Counted from the first letter of the stretch, positions 24,473 to 33,914 are shown. The stretch: 64,000 nt of DNA from an uncultured Cryptobacterium sp. (GCA_958410215.1 CATYOF010000002.1:1-64000); one strand, 5' to 3'. Numbers and translations: made by a program. The notes: a model not told the origin generated them from the letters alone.

Positions 24473-25066
24473 GTGCGTCCATCAGGCGACATAGAGCAGG
24501 TAATGCGCGCTTATGGCGATGCAGTATGGCGCGCTTGCCTTGTATACCTTTCGCCTTCGGAAGCTGAAGATATCTTTCAAGATGCTTTTATGAAGTACGC
24601 CCTGCATGATACTTCTTTTCAAGATGAATCCCATAGAAAAGCCTGGCTTCTTCGAGTGGCAATAAATGCCTGCAAAGATGTGCTGAAGGCTAAACGAAGC
24701 AAAAACGACTCTTTGGAACAACGGCTTGAGCAAGGCGATAGAGTTATTGCGGCGAATGCCTCGCAGGGAATTTCTGCAGAGGCTTGCTATACGGGCAATC
24801 CAACCGACGCGCAAGCCAAAGGGCGCGCCGAAAATTCGCTTGGTGGGGTATCTACTGACCAAACAGAAATTGGTTTACTGGAAATTCTTGACGTGCTGGA
24901 TTCTTTGGGGGATCCACCGAAAACGGAACTGTATCTTTCTCTTTATGAAGGCTATACCGCCCGCGAGATAGCAGAAATGACGGGCGAGCCCGAAGGTACC
25001 GTATATTCGTGGATTTCGCGCGGCAAAAAGCAATTACAAAATCTGTTACGGGAGACATTGCGATGA
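24473..25066 (+). CDS. ECF-type RNA polymerase sigma factor
   Basis: A 197-residue sigma-70-family protein. Region 2 covers YGDAVWRACLVYLSPSEAED with the AEDIFQDAF core, and region 4 covers LSLYEGYTAREIAEMTGEPEG with the recognition helix. The roughly 55-residue linker between them is longer than usual. I choose the GTG at 24473, 7 bases after AAGGTGG; a TTG six bases earlier is too close to it. Its TGA overlaps the anti-sigma ATG (ATGA), so the pair is translationally coupled. Confidence 0.85.
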   Translation: MRPSGDIEQVMRAYGDAVWRACLVYLSPSEAEDIFQDAFMKYALHDTSFQDESHRKAWLLRVAINACKDVLKAKRSKNDSLEQRLEQGDRVIAANASQGISAEACYTGNPTDAQAKGRAENSLGGVSTDQTEIGLLEILDVLDSLGDPPKTELYLSLYEGYTAREIAEMTGEPEGTVYSWISRGKKQLQNLLRETLR

Positions 25067-26085
25067 CAAATTCCGACAAACAATTGCGCGATGCCTTCAG
25101 CAACGCCTTTAATGAAGTTCATGCGCCTGATGATCTGAAAGCACGTACGCTCGTGGCAATAGAAGCAAAGCGTGCGGAAGAGAATCGGGCAGAGGGGAAT
25201 TTCGAAGAACCAGAACACGCAACCTTACCAGAAGAAAACATAGTTGCTGCAGGTCGAAATAATCCCGAAAAAGCTAAGGGGCCTGAGCCTAAGAGACTCG
25301 AATTAGCTCTACCCCGTACCAAAAAGCGCTTCCGTGTAGTTTCGTCGCTTCGGGCAAAAATTGCGCTGGCAGCCTGTGCTGTTTTAATTGCGCTTGGTGT
25401 TGGTGGTGGTGCTTATGCCTACACTACGCCTACCGCCTACGTGGGAATTGACGTAAACCCCTCAATCGAATTGGGCCTTAATTGTTTCGACTACGTGGTA
25501 AGCGCCGAAGGACTAAATGATGACGGTAAAGCGGTGTTGGGCGAGACGAACTTTACCAATATGCGATACGACGATGCTATGCGTACACTTGATGAAGCTC
25601 TTGCTAACGATGGCTACCTGAATACCAATTCGGCTGTGGCGGTAACGATTGCGTGTGACGATGAGCGACGGTGCACAGATTTAGAGCAAACAAGCCAGCA
25701 GTGCTTTGCCTCGGCCGGACAAGGGGTGCATTGTTCGCGCGCATCATCGGATGAACATCATGCGGCACACGAAGTGGGCATGGGCATGGGTAAGTATCAG
25801 GTATGGAAAGCGCTTACCGATGCTGGTGTGGATATTTCTGCTGAAGAAGCAGCGAACATGACCATGGCGCAACTGCGTAGCCTTGCCGCACAAGAAGGAG
25901 TAGAGCTCGGTCAAACTGCAGGCCAGGGAACAGGCTCCGAAGAGGGAAAAGATGCAGATCATAACCGAAGCGAAGGCCAAAATGAAGGTGCTTCTTTGCA
26001 AAATAACGCGCACTCTTCTGCACAAGAAGGAGTACCATCAGAATTGCGAGGTGATCATAGGGGAAATGGTCACCATAACGACTAA
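25063..26085 (+). CDS. RsgI-like transmembrane anti-sigma factor
   Basis: A 340-residue membrane protein. Residues 1-90 form a charged cytoplasmic domain that should bind the sigma factor. One membrane helix spans about 98-118. Outside, YVGIDVNPSIELGLN followed by FDYVVSAEG matches the RsgI ectodomain; in clostridial RsgI the chain self-cleaves at the Asn-Pro of this motif (here Asn132-Pro133). The rest is His/Asn/Gln-rich and ends HRGNGHHND. Unlike classical RsgI, the partner is an ECF sigma rather than SigI. Start set by the ATGA overlap. A dehydrogenase gene follows after 41 bases. Confidence 0.82.
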   Translation: MTNSDKQLRDAFSNAFNEVHAPDDLKARTLVAIEAKRAEENRAEGNFEEPEHATLPEENIVAAGRNNPEKAKGPEPKRLELALPRTKKRFRVVSSLRAKIALAACAVLIALGVGGGAYAYTTPTAYVGIDVNPSIELGLNCFDYVVSAEGLNDDGKAVLGETNFTNMRYDDAMRTLDEALANDGYLNTNSAVAVTIACDDERRCTDLEQTSQQCFASAGQGVHCSRASSDEHHAAHEVGMGMGKYQVWKALTDAGVDISAEEAANMTMAQLRSLAAQEGVELGQTAGQGTGSEEGKDADHNRSEGQNEGASLQNNAHSSAQEGVPSELRGDHRGNGHHND

Positions 26086-26126
26086 ATAATTCGCGATAAA
26101 AGCAATGCAGAAAGGGGATGGCTTTT

Positions 26127-27206
26127 ATGGCTAGTGCAGTTGCAGTTCTTGGCGGAGGAAATGGCGGTCATGCCGCTGCAGCAGATTTAACCATGCGAGG
26201 GTTTGAGGTCCATCTGTTCGAAAGTGCCGCATTTGCTGATCATATGCAGGGAGTTTTCGACACGCAAACCATTGAACTTCAGGGTGCTTGCGGATCGGGC
26301 GAAGCGCATATAGCAATGGTTACCAGCGATTTGTCTCGTGCGATACAGGGTGTGAAGTGCATTCTGGTTGCTGTACCCGCCTTTGCGCATGTGCCTTATG
26401 CAGAAATGCTTGCCAAAGTAGTACAACCTGGTCAAATAGTTTTAGTAATGCCTGGTACGTTTGGGTCTTTAATCTTCTGGAAGAAGTTTAAAGAAGCAGG
26501 CATTGAAGACGTTATTGTTGCTGAAACAAATACGCTTCCCTATGCAACCAGGCTTTTAGGTCCAGGAAAATCGTTAATTATGAGCTGCTTTAATCCTTTA
26601 AAGATTGGCGTTATGCCTGCTGCTCGTACCGATGAAGCGGTTTCGGCATTGTCCGAATTTTATGATTGCTTTGAGCCGGTTGAAAGCGTAGTTGCTTGTG
26701 GTTTGTCTAGTTTGAATCCGCTCATTCACGTGCCAACCTGTATTTTGAACGCCGGCCGTATCGAATATGCCAAGGGCGATTTTCATCCTTACACCGAAGG
26801 CTTTACTTCGTGCGTGGCGCGCGCTACCGATGCAGTGGATAAAGAACGTATCGCTATTTTGCAAGCATTTGGGTATAGCTACGATATTGCAGCACACGGT
26901 GTGGGCGGCGCAGTTAAAACTGACGATATTGGTGAAGCAATTGCGGGCGATCCTAACTTTGCCAAAATTACGGGTCCAGGAAATTTTGAAGATCGTTACT
27001 TTGCGGAAGATATTCCTTTTGGTATTGCCTCGTGGGCGAAAATGGCACGTCTTGTGGGCGTAGCCACTCCCGTAATGGATGCTATGACTACCTTAGGCGG
27101 CGTTATTATGCAGCGGGATTGCAATGCAACGGGTCGCAGCCTTGAAGAATTAGGAATCGCAGAAATGTCCCTTGAAGAATTACGGGATTACCTACTTAAA
27201 GGTTAG
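26127..27206 (+). CDS. NAD/NADP octopine/nopaline dehydrogenase family protein
   Basis: A 359-residue oxidoreductase with an N-terminal Rossmann motif VAVLGGGNGGHAAAADL and the conserved NPLIHVPT of the octopine-dehydrogenase C-domain. The ATG at 26127 has AAAGGGG 9 bases upstream; another ATG at 26118 is too close to it. It is a diverged homologue of the 7238 gene (410 aa). The substrate is unknown. It may be read from the sigma/anti-sigma operon. Confidence 0.82.
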   Translation: MASAVAVLGGGNGGHAAAADLTMRGFEVHLFESAAFADHMQGVFDTQTIELQGACGSGEAHIAMVTSDLSRAIQGVKCILVAVPAFAHVPYAEMLAKVVQPGQIVLVMPGTFGSLIFWKKFKEAGIEDVIVAETNTLPYATRLLGPGKSLIMSCFNPLKIGVMPAARTDEAVSALSEFYDCFEPVESVVACGLSSLNPLIHVPTCILNAGRIEYAKGDFHPYTEGFTSCVARATDAVDKERIAILQAFGYSYDIAAHGVGGAVKTDDIGEAIAGDPNFAKITGPGNFEDRYFAEDIPFGIASWAKMARLVGVATPVMDAMTTLGGVIMQRDCNATGRSLEELGIAEMSLEELRDYLLKG

Positions 27207-27243
27207 TTACTTCAGTTAAACATATCATCAGAATTCGATTCCG

Positions 27244-27276
27244 AGCCAGGTTGCCTTGTTAGGTTGCCTGGCTTTT
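27244..27276 (+). terminator. terminator after the second octopine-type dehydrogenase
   Basis: AGCCAGG at 27244-27250 pairs with CCTGGCT at 27267-27273, followed by TTTT. It lies 38 bases after the stop codon. Confidence 0.7.
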
Positions 27277-27463
27277 CGCCGTTTGCCCGCTTGGTAGGGG
27301 GTTTTACCTAGACACGCCAGATGGCCTTTCTAGCTACGATATGATGAACTGTCGGTGGGGATCGTAATCTTAGCTGTTTTTGTGCGTACCTGCGTTCATG
27401 GAACTCTAAGTAACGACTTATTCCTCTTACCTTAAAGAAAGTTCGTTTATGTGGAAGGTTGCG

Positions 27464-28882
27464 ATGGCTGAGTACAACAAGCTCACTCCAGAACTTATTG
27501 AAGAACTTAAAGGAATAGTGGGCGAAGCAAATTGTTACGTTGGTGACGACATTAGCGCTGACTACTCCCATGATGAAATGCCTATTTATGGCGAGCAAAT
27601 GCCCGAAGCGGTATGTTTACCTGCAAGTACGGCTGAAGTAGCGGCCATTATGATGTTGTGCAATGACAACAAAATTCCTGTTACTGTGCGCGGTGCTGGC
27701 ACCGGTTTGGTAGGCGGCGCAACGCCTTTGTTCGGTGGCGTGGTTTTGTGCACCATGCGTATGGATAAAATTTTGTATTACGACATGAACAACCTACTTG
27801 TTCATGTACAGCCAGGTGTTCGTCTGTGCGATTTGGCTGCCGATGCGCTTGAGCACGACTTGATGTATCCCCCTGATCCGGGTGAGAAGACCGGATCTTT
27901 GGGCGGTAATGTAAGCACGAACGCAGGTGGCATGCGTGCAGTTAAGTATGGCACCACGCGCGACTACGTTTTGGCTATGACGGTTGTTTTGCCAAACGGT
28001 CAAATCTTAGAACTTGGTCGTTCGGTTACAAAGACCAGCTCTGGCTACAGCTTGCTTCACTTGATGATTGGTTCTGAAGGCACGCTGGGTGTTATTACAG
28101 AACTTACCTTGAAGCTTATTCCTAATCCCAAGGAAGACATTAGCTTTATTTTGCCCTTCGCCGATATTGAAACAGCTATTTCTGCGGTGCCTAAGATTAA
28201 GCTTGCTGGTTTAAGCCCGCAATCTATCGAATTCATGGAACGCGATATTGTGGACTCTTCTGCAAATTACACGGGTAACAAGATTATTCCTACTGTGATT
28301 GATGGTAAGGATGCAGGTGCCTATATCCTGGTAACGCTTGATGGCAACGATCAGGATGAAATTTTCCAGCGCGCAGAAACGCTGGCAGAAATTGGCGATG
28401 AAATTGGTGCGTACGATACGCTGGTACTAAGCCATCCTGCTGATAAGCGCGCGGTATGGGAAGCACGTAGTGCGTTCCTGACGGTAATCGAAGCAGAAAC
28501 CGATCTTATCGACGAAATGGATGTTGTTGTTCCCGTTGATAAGATTCCTACCTTCTTGGAATATGCTCACGAAGTGGGCGACAAGTATGAAGTTCGCATT
28601 CGTTCCTTTGGCCATGCGGGTGATGGTAACTTGCATATTTATTGCTGCGCAAACGACATGGATGAAGAAATCTTCCTGGAGCGTACCGCAAAGGTTATGA
28701 AAGCAGCGTATGAAAAGTGCACCGAACTTCGCGGTCAGGTTTCAGGCGAGCATGGCATCGGTCATGCCAAGAAGGAATATCTGCGCGAATCTGTGGGCGA
28801 TACCGCTATTGGCTTGATGGCGGGCATCAAGCAGGTGTTCGATCCGAACATGATTTTGAATCCTGGCAAGATTTGCAACTAA
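27464..28882 (+). CDS. FAD-binding oxidoreductase, GlcD family (2-hydroxyacid dehydrogenase)
   Basis: A 472-residue flavoprotein. The PCMH-type FAD domain spans about 35-220 (VRGAGTGLVGGATP, DPGEKTGSLGGNVSTNAGG, GSEGTLGVITE). The C-terminal FAD-oxidase domain ends GEHGIGHAKKEYL with the conserved FGHAGDGNLH. The family oxidises glycolate or D-lactate. GGAAGG lies 5 bases before the ATG at 27464. No GlcE or GlcF gene adjoins, so the electron acceptor is unknown. Confidence 0.9.
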   Translation: MAEYNKLTPELIEELKGIVGEANCYVGDDISADYSHDEMPIYGEQMPEAVCLPASTAEVAAIMMLCNDNKIPVTVRGAGTGLVGGATPLFGGVVLCTMRMDKILYYDMNNLLVHVQPGVRLCDLAADALEHDLMYPPDPGEKTGSLGGNVSTNAGGMRAVKYGTTRDYVLAMTVVLPNGQILELGRSVTKTSSGYSLLHLMIGSEGTLGVITELTLKLIPNPKEDISFILPFADIETAISAVPKIKLAGLSPQSIEFMERDIVDSSANYTGNKIIPTVIDGKDAGAYILVTLDGNDQDEIFQRAETLAEIGDEIGAYDTLVLSHPADKRAVWEARSAFLTVIEAETDLIDEMDVVVPVDKIPTFLEYAHEVGDKYEVRIRSFGHAGDGNLHIYCCANDMDEEIFLERTAKVMKAAYEKCTELRGQVSGEHGIGHAKKEYLRESVGDTAIGLMAGIKQVFDPNMILNPGKICN

Positions 28883-28942
28883 GGTAGCTAAAGCAAAATA
28901 AAACCTTCGATTTTGTCGGAAGTGACCGAATCGGGGGACTGT

Positions 28943-28979
28943 GAAAAGAAATAGCGTCGTTTCGGCGCTATTTCTTTTC
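28943..28979. terminator. terminator after the GlcD-like gene
   Basis: Perfect 14-bp arms at 28943-28956 and 28966-28979 have a 9-nt loop. The right arm itself is T-rich (TTTCTTTTC). It lies 60 bases after the stop. Confidence 0.8.
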
Positions 28980-29073
28980 TGGGCTGCTCTGAAATGCAGG
29001 GTGAAATGTAACGAAACACAAGTTTTTTGTAACCAACCAACATTTTTCGAAAAGCTAGCAGACAAGAAGCAAT

Positions 29074-29099
29074 TCGGGGGTAGGCGTAGAATCCCCCGA
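29074..29099 (+). other. G5/C5 hairpin upstream of the glycosyltransferase
   Basis: TCGGGGG at 29074-29080 pairs with CCCCCGA at 29093-29099 across a 12-nt loop. It lies in the 390-bp gap 28883-29271, which otherwise holds the terminator above and no gene I can support. It may be a second terminator or a leader element. Confidence 0.35.
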
Positions 29100-29271
29100 T
29101 TCGCATAGTTTTGACAAAAATCCGCAGAATAATTTTCCCTGCGTGCTGGTTTTAGTCCCTTGCAGTGTGGGGATTGTCGAAAGATTGCAACAAAGTGCTG
29201 GTCTGATGGCATAATTGAATGCTGTAGTACTAGCAGCGCTGAAGAATGAACCAACAAAGAAAGGAGGCGCG

Positions 29272-30519
29272 ATGATAACAACAACTTGTGATGAAAACTC
29301 TACGCGTCCCCTTGTTATCGTGGTGCATGCTTCGGTTGGTTCGGGCCATCGTAGTGCTGCTCAGGCAATTTCTCAGGCGTTGGAAGATCTTTGCGGAAAG
29401 CATCCCAATCTTCCGGCGGATACTGAAATTGCAGTGCTTGATATTCTGGAATACGGCTACGTTAAGTTCGATGGCGACAAAACCGCCAACGTAACAGTGG
29501 TCTTTAATTCGCTTTACGACTTCACCTGGCACCATGTATTCACCGGTCGTTTGTTGTGGGCTGGCGGCTGGGGTTGGTCACCTTGCATGTTCAAGCCGTT
29601 TACTAAACTGGTGGAAAAGCGCAAACCCATCGCTATTATTGCTACCCATATTGTGGCAGCAAATGCAGCGGTGGCAGCGCGCATGGTAACCCGTCAGGCA
29701 TTTCCTATGGTGTGTGTGCCAACCGATTATGGTGCTGAAGGTTTGTGGCCTCATTTGGATTGTGATTTATTTTGCTGTGCCGATGATGAAATGGTCAAAG
29801 AACTAAAACCCCGAAAAGTGCCTGATAGTCACATTAAAGTAACGGGCATTCCGGTGCGCAAAGGCTTTTCGGAGCCGTGTGATAGAGATGCGGTATTGGA
29901 TAGGTTTAATCTGCCACACGATAAAATTAACGTTATTGTTATGGCGGGTGCTCGTTTATCGCAGCCCTATATGCCGTTTCGAGAAATTGTAAACAAAATA
30001 CTTCCCTGTTTGTCGGATTTTTCGAAAATGCATTTTGCCATTCTTGCGGGTGCCGATGAAGAATACGCTACTCAGCTGCGCGAATTCTTTGCCGAGCGCA
30101 ACATCACCAATGCAACCGTGTTTAACTACATTGAAGACATTCCTGGCCTTATGGAAGCAAGCGATATGATTATCGCGAAGTCCGGCGGCTTGGCTACAAC
30201 GGAATGCTTATGTGCGCGCTTGCCACTTATTTTGGTGGGTAAATCGTATGGTCAGGAACGAGCCAACACTCTTACTGTTACTGCAGCGGGGGCGGCGGTT
30301 AAAGCCGAAACCTCTGAAGAGTTGCTGCGAGAGCTTGACCTTATTCACGCCAATCCCGAGCGTCTTGAAACTATGCTTTCGGGCGGCGAATCTCTGCGTC
30401 GTCCCTACGCAGCGCGTGACATTGCTACTACCACTCTTGATATGGTGGGTAAGGTTCATCTGCCAAAACGTCATTTCGCAAAAGTGTATTGGGGCAAAAA
30501 GCCTTATCGCGTTCGCTAA
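29272..30519 (+). CDS. MGDG-synthase/UgtP-like glycolipid glycosyltransferase
   Basis: A 415-residue GT28-type enzyme. The N-terminal MGDG-synthase domain starts with VVHASVGSGHRSAAQAI, and the C-terminal UDP-sugar site reads MIIAKSGGLATTECL. It should add hexose to diacylglycerol on the inner membrane face, supplying envelope glycolipid or lipoteichoic-acid anchor. The family includes UgtP. AAAGGAGG lies 4 bases before the ATG at 29272. The gene stands alone between terminators. Confidence 0.87.
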   Translation: MITTTCDENSTRPLVIVVHASVGSGHRSAAQAISQALEDLCGKHPNLPADTEIAVLDILEYGYVKFDGDKTANVTVVFNSLYDFTWHHVFTGRLLWAGGWGWSPCMFKPFTKLVEKRKPIAIIATHIVAANAAVAARMVTRQAFPMVCVPTDYGAEGLWPHLDCDLFCCADDEMVKELKPRKVPDSHIKVTGIPVRKGFSEPCDRDAVLDRFNLPHDKINVIVMAGARLSQPYMPFREIVNKILPCLSDFSKMHFAILAGADEEYATQLREFFAERNITNATVFNYIEDIPGLMEASDMIIAKSGGLATTECLCARLPLILVGKSYGQERANTLTVTAAGAAVKAETSEELLRELDLIHANPERLETMLSGGESLRRPYAARDIATTTLDMVGKVHLPKRHFAKVYWGKKPYRVR

Positions 30520-30537
30520 AACTCACCGTCCTTTAGG

Positions 30538-30565
30538 ACCTTGCCGCCCTCTTGATAAGGTTTTT
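30538..30565 (+). terminator. weak terminator after the glycosyltransferase
   Basis: ACCTT at 30538-30542 pairs with AAGGT at 30557-30561, followed by TTTT. Downstream, AAATCTTGT occurs three times (30574, 30593, 30607). The gap to the next gene's stop at 30693 holds nothing else I can support. Confidence 0.4.
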
Positions 30566-30692
30566 GCTCGGCAAAATCTTGTTGTGCATCCGAAATCTTG
30601 TAGAACAAATCTTGTTGTGTATGGCGTAATCAGTCATGTTATTCAGTGCGAATTCGCAGGCCAAGCAAGCACAGTACTTGTTAATAGGCGTG

Positions 30693-33332
30693 CTATTCAG
30701 CGCATCCACATAGGGAAGTGCTCGTAGTAAGGTCGTGCCACAACGTTAATGGCACTTCGCCAGTTTCGTATACGTGAATGATTCGTTTCTCTTGTTCGGA
30801 CAGCGCGCTTTCTCCGAAAATGTCTGAGGTAGCCTCGGTAAAACGACCTACAAATTCAGGGTTGTAGTGCACAAGCTTCGGATTTTCTAATAGGGCGCCA
30901 TAGTAAATATCTGCTTCTACCAAGTCTTGGAATAGGTGGCTGCCGTAAGAAAGCTCTGGCGAATATCCTGCAGCAGACGAAGCCACTTCACAAATGCCCA
31001 TAAAATCGCACACATCGGCAAACGAAACAGGCACTCCTAATTCAGGCGAAGAAGTTCCAATGCGCCCTGGAACCATAAGCAAGCAGTTCTTTTGTGAATC
31101 GCGATAGTGTTCGTTTACGATACTAATAAGACGAGCGACAGTGGGCTTTTCTGCATGAGGGAACTGATAATATTCCAGCGGATCCACCACCACTACGACA
31201 TCAATGGCGCTTTCGCGAGATTTACCCATTGCGCACTGTTTGATGCTGAAATACGTATTGTGCTGAGGAATTTGAGGAATATCGATGCGTTTCCCCGATT
31301 GGAGCAGATGGAGCGGACGGCATTGCAGCAAGTTAACTACAAATGAATTCTTACCCACGTTCACGGTATATTCAATGTCAACAGGATGTTCATAGCAGCG
31401 CTCTAGGGTAGCTAAGATGTTAGCCATCAATGTGGTGAAGGTTCGGTTTTCTGCAAGCCCTTGGCACGAAGCGAACAACACAGGCCGATACTGGCCTCGT
31501 TCGCGCAACCTACCTTCCGCTTCTTTATCATGTTCAAACATCGCTTGCTGGGCAAAAGGCGGGAACCAATCCGCCAAGTTAAGGACATTGCATTCAGTAA
31601 GACAGCGTTTGTCCAGGTCGAGTACATCGGCATAGTGCTGAGAAAACCGATGTTTGTCGGCCCACGTTTGATTGGTTTGAGCAAGGGGCTTATCTAAGCT
31701 GATGATGCGCGGGTAGTCGGTTTGTGTGCGATCGACCGCTTTAGTACCCAAACCTGCAACCAGGCGAAGCATGCCAGCGTTGGGATCAAGATTGCTTGAC
31801 CACCTATACGTGCTGTGCGAATAGCCAACGCCAGCGGCTGTAGGCATAAAGTAGTGGTTTCCATAATACGATCCACTTACGCGCTGAACCAACAGTGCCA
31901 TCTGCTCTTCTTTTTTGTCGAGCCCGTTGCGGCGGCGGTATTCCAATGCAGAAGGATCCATGGTGGAAGCGTATACCGTGCGAATGGCATCTTCAAAGGC
32001 GGCAAGTCGTTCTTCTAAAGAGCCAATGTTTGCGCAGAATACCGACTCGTACTTGCCGGCAAACGCATTGCCAAAGCCGTCTTCCAAAAAGCTACTTGAC
32101 CGAATAATAATAGGTGCTTGACCGTAGTATTCCAAAATTCGGATAAAGCCTAAGCGAATATCTTCAGGAAATGAACCCTCCAAAAAGCCTTGCGCGAGGG
32201 CGGGCGCTGCCGCTATAAAACCTTCTTCACTACGTTGGGCAATACGGGTGGTCCAAAGGTCGTTTGCAACCAAATAGGAATAGAAAATATCCGATCCCAA
32301 ATAAAACGAATCGTGTGGTTCGAGATATTCCTGTGCGGAAGGTAGCTCCTGTTGAATAAGTTTCCGTGCCAGCAACATGCCGCAGGCTTTGCCGCCAATA
32401 AGCCCGGTTCCAATCATGTGGTTGCGAATTTCAAAATAATCGGTTGGCGCAAAGTGACGACGTACCATTTCGCGCATCTTTTTATCTTTAGTCACCATCA
32501 TGTTGCACATTTTGGTGCAGGTATCAGCGGGTAAGGTGCCACGCTGATAGTCGATTTGCGCAGCAGCAAAGAAGCGATCCCAGCTGTCGATGTTGCGATC
32601 TGGTGCTGCCTTAGATTCTTCATCGGCCAAAGCATAGAACTTGCTTGCTTCAAACCCGTCGGTCAAGGCCGATACAGTGCCTGTTTCAGGGGAGTAACGA
32701 TGGGCTAAAAACATGGTTTCACTGTAGCGGTTCCATACTTTTAAGGGGTGAATATACAGGTCATTGTCTTGGTCGATTGAACTGGCTGTAGCGCCTCTGG
32801 AATTGTTGTCATTGGGGTATTTTCTTGAGTACACATCGATCAAAAGCTGAGTGGTATCGCGAATTTTCGCAATAGCTTGGAAGGAATGTCCGCCGCGAAT
32901 AATAGGAAAGTAGGCAACGGTATCCAATTCAAACAGGTAGGGGCAGGTTACGCGGAAGAAATTCCCCATCATTAAATCGGCTGACCAAGCGGTTTGTAAT
33001 TCGCTTAAGCAATCGAAAACATAGCATGCCTCGCGTCCGGCATCGGTGATGATGTTGCGCACTTCGATAGTGAAAGATTCGAAACCTTTATGGGGGTTAA
33101 GCTCGTAAATGGTTACGCCTGGCTGGGGTTCAACCAGGGGCGCATGGGAGGCAAAACGGATATAAATCATAGGGCGTTTATCTGTTACGCATTGGGCAAC
33201 GAAGGGCTTTACAAAATAAGAGAAGTCTTCAAGGGAAGAAAGCTGCCAAACAACGTTATCCCCCAGGCGAATGTGATCAAAGACGGAATCGAGCTGGGGA
33301 ATACCGCATGAAATTCTATCGAAGGCTGCCAT
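30693..33332 (-). CDS. degenerate RecA/KaiC-like domain fused to a PEP-synthase-type ATP-grasp domain
   Basis: An 879-residue protein. Residues 1-170 look like a KaiC/RecA-type domain (GIPQLDSVFD start, ACYVFDCLSELQTAW as Walker B region), but the Walker A position reads GDNVVWQLSS, so ATP binding there is doubtful. The middle, about 300-680, is the PEP synthase/PPDK nucleotide-binding domain (GLIGGKACGMLLARKL, IIIRSSSFLEDGFGNAFAGKYES). The swivelling phospho-His domain and TIM barrel of true PPDK/PpsA are missing. The last 200 residues are not recognised. Function is unknown; a phosphotransfer or regulatory role is a guess. AGGA lies 6 bases before the ATG. Transcribed away from tRNA-Thr. 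Confidence 0.78.
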   Translation of the reverse strand: MAAFDRISCGIPQLDSVFDHIRLGDNVVWQLSSLEDFSYFVKPFVAQCVTDKRPMIYIRFASHAPLVEPQPGVTIYELNPHKGFESFTIEVRNIITDAGREACYVFDCLSELQTAWSADLMMGNFFRVTCPYLFELDTVAYFPIIRGGHSFQAIAKIRDTTQLLIDVYSRKYPNDNNSRGATASSIDQDNDLYIHPLKVWNRYSETMFLAHRYSPETGTVSALTDGFEASKFYALADEESKAAPDRNIDSWDRFFAAAQIDYQRGTLPADTCTKMCNMMVTKDKKMREMVRRHFAPTDYFEIRNHMIGTGLIGGKACGMLLARKLIQQELPSAQEYLEPHDSFYLGSDIFYSYLVANDLWTTRIAQRSEEGFIAAAPALAQGFLEGSFPEDIRLGFIRILEYYGQAPIIIRSSSFLEDGFGNAFAGKYESVFCANIGSLEERLAAFEDAIRTVYASTMDPSALEYRRRNGLDKKEEQMALLVQRVSGSYYGNHYFMPTAAGVGYSHSTYRWSSNLDPNAGMLRLVAGLGTKAVDRTQTDYPRIISLDKPLAQTNQTWADKHRFSQHYADVLDLDKRCLTECNVLNLADWFPPFAQQAMFEHDKEAEGRLRERGQYRPVLFASCQGLAENRTFTTLMANILATLERCYEHPVDIEYTVNVGKNSFVVNLLQCRPLHLLQSGKRIDIPQIPQHNTYFSIKQCAMGKSRESAIDVVVVVDPLEYYQFPHAEKPTVARLISIVNEHYRDSQKNCLLMVPGRIGTSSPELGVPVSFADVCDFMGICEVASSAAGYSPELSYGSHLFQDLVEADIYYGALLENPKLVHYNPEFVGRFTEATSDIFGESALSEQEKRIIHVYETGEVPLTLWHDLTTSTSLCGCAE

Positions 33333-33433
33333 GGTGGTTCCTATCGCGCGGAGGAATTTTCATTTTCCCAGATCATAGGGTTGTCTTGTTTCGAACGAGT
33401 AACACCTGTGTTACGCTGCAGTAACTTTGGCGC

Positions 33434-33462
33434 TTGCCTAAATTGCGCAGGTCTTATATAAT
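33434..33462 (+). promoter_or_regulatory. promoter of tRNA-Thr
   Basis: TTGCCT (33434-33439) and a perfect TATAAT (33457-33462) are spaced by 17 bp, 19 bp before the tRNA. A palindrome GTAACA/TGTTAC at 33399-33414 lies just upstream, between this promoter and the divergent gene. Confidence 0.75.
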
Positions 33463-33481
33463 GCTTTGGCACTTTGCAATT

Positions 33482-33557
33482 GCCAACGTGGCTCAGTTGG
33501 TAGAGCAACGCACTCGTAATGCGTAGGTCGCCGGTTCGAGTCCGGCCGTTGGCTCCA
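33482..33557 (+). tRNA. tRNA-Thr, anticodon CGT
   Basis: A 76-base cloverleaf with encoded CCA. Acceptor GCCAACG pairs with CGTTGGC. The D-arm reads GCTCAGTTGGTAGAGC, the anticodon stem ACGCA/TGCGT encloses CTCGTAA (anticodon CGT), and the T-arm holds GGTTCGAGTCC. It reads ACG threonine codons. Confidence 0.97.
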
Positions 33558-33567
33558 CGAAATCGCA

Positions 33568-33596
33568 GGTCAGTCGCTTGTCGGCTGGCCTTTTTT
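33568..33596 (+). terminator. terminator of tRNA-Thr
   Basis: A 9-bp stem (two G-T pairs) at 33568-33576 and 33582-33590 is followed by TTTTTT. It begins 10 bases after the tRNA. The rest of the gap to 33860 contains no gene I can support. Confidence 0.8.
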
Positions 33597-33862
33597 CGTT
33601 CTGGGACGGGTATTTTTTTAGAATGTGTCGAAAAATGTGTAGAATCCGCTAAAAATCTGAGGTCTATGCGTGCGAAACGCGGTTGCAGGCACAAATCGCT
33701 TCGGGTGCTTTTGGAACCAATTTTTCATTAAGCTCGCCATAGGAAATTTCGTTAGAAATATAGACTATTGACGTGAAGCAACCTAAGAATTTAGCCAGAC
33801 ATTTAGGTCATAAGGGTATAGCGGCCTAAGAATTTTTGCATCATCTAATGTTTCTCAATGTA

Positions 33863-33900
33863 TTGAGTAAAAATACTCAGTATACTGAGTAAAAATACTC
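33863..33900. promoter_or_regulatory. two tandem TGAGTA-AAAA-TACTCA operators
   Basis: Two identical 16-bp palindromes lie at 33863-33878 and 33885-33900, a 22-bp period (two helical turns). They end 14 bases before the AAA-ATPase start, so a regulator bound there would block transcription. Confidence 0.65.
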
Positions 33901-33914
33901 AATAGGGAGGCAGT

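Noticed and set aside
33341..33731. Open frames across tRNA-Thr on both strands, with integrase-like wording
   Set aside because: They are the usual false ORFs created by tRNA sequence. No integrase gene and no repeated tRNA 3' end (att site) is visible in the window.
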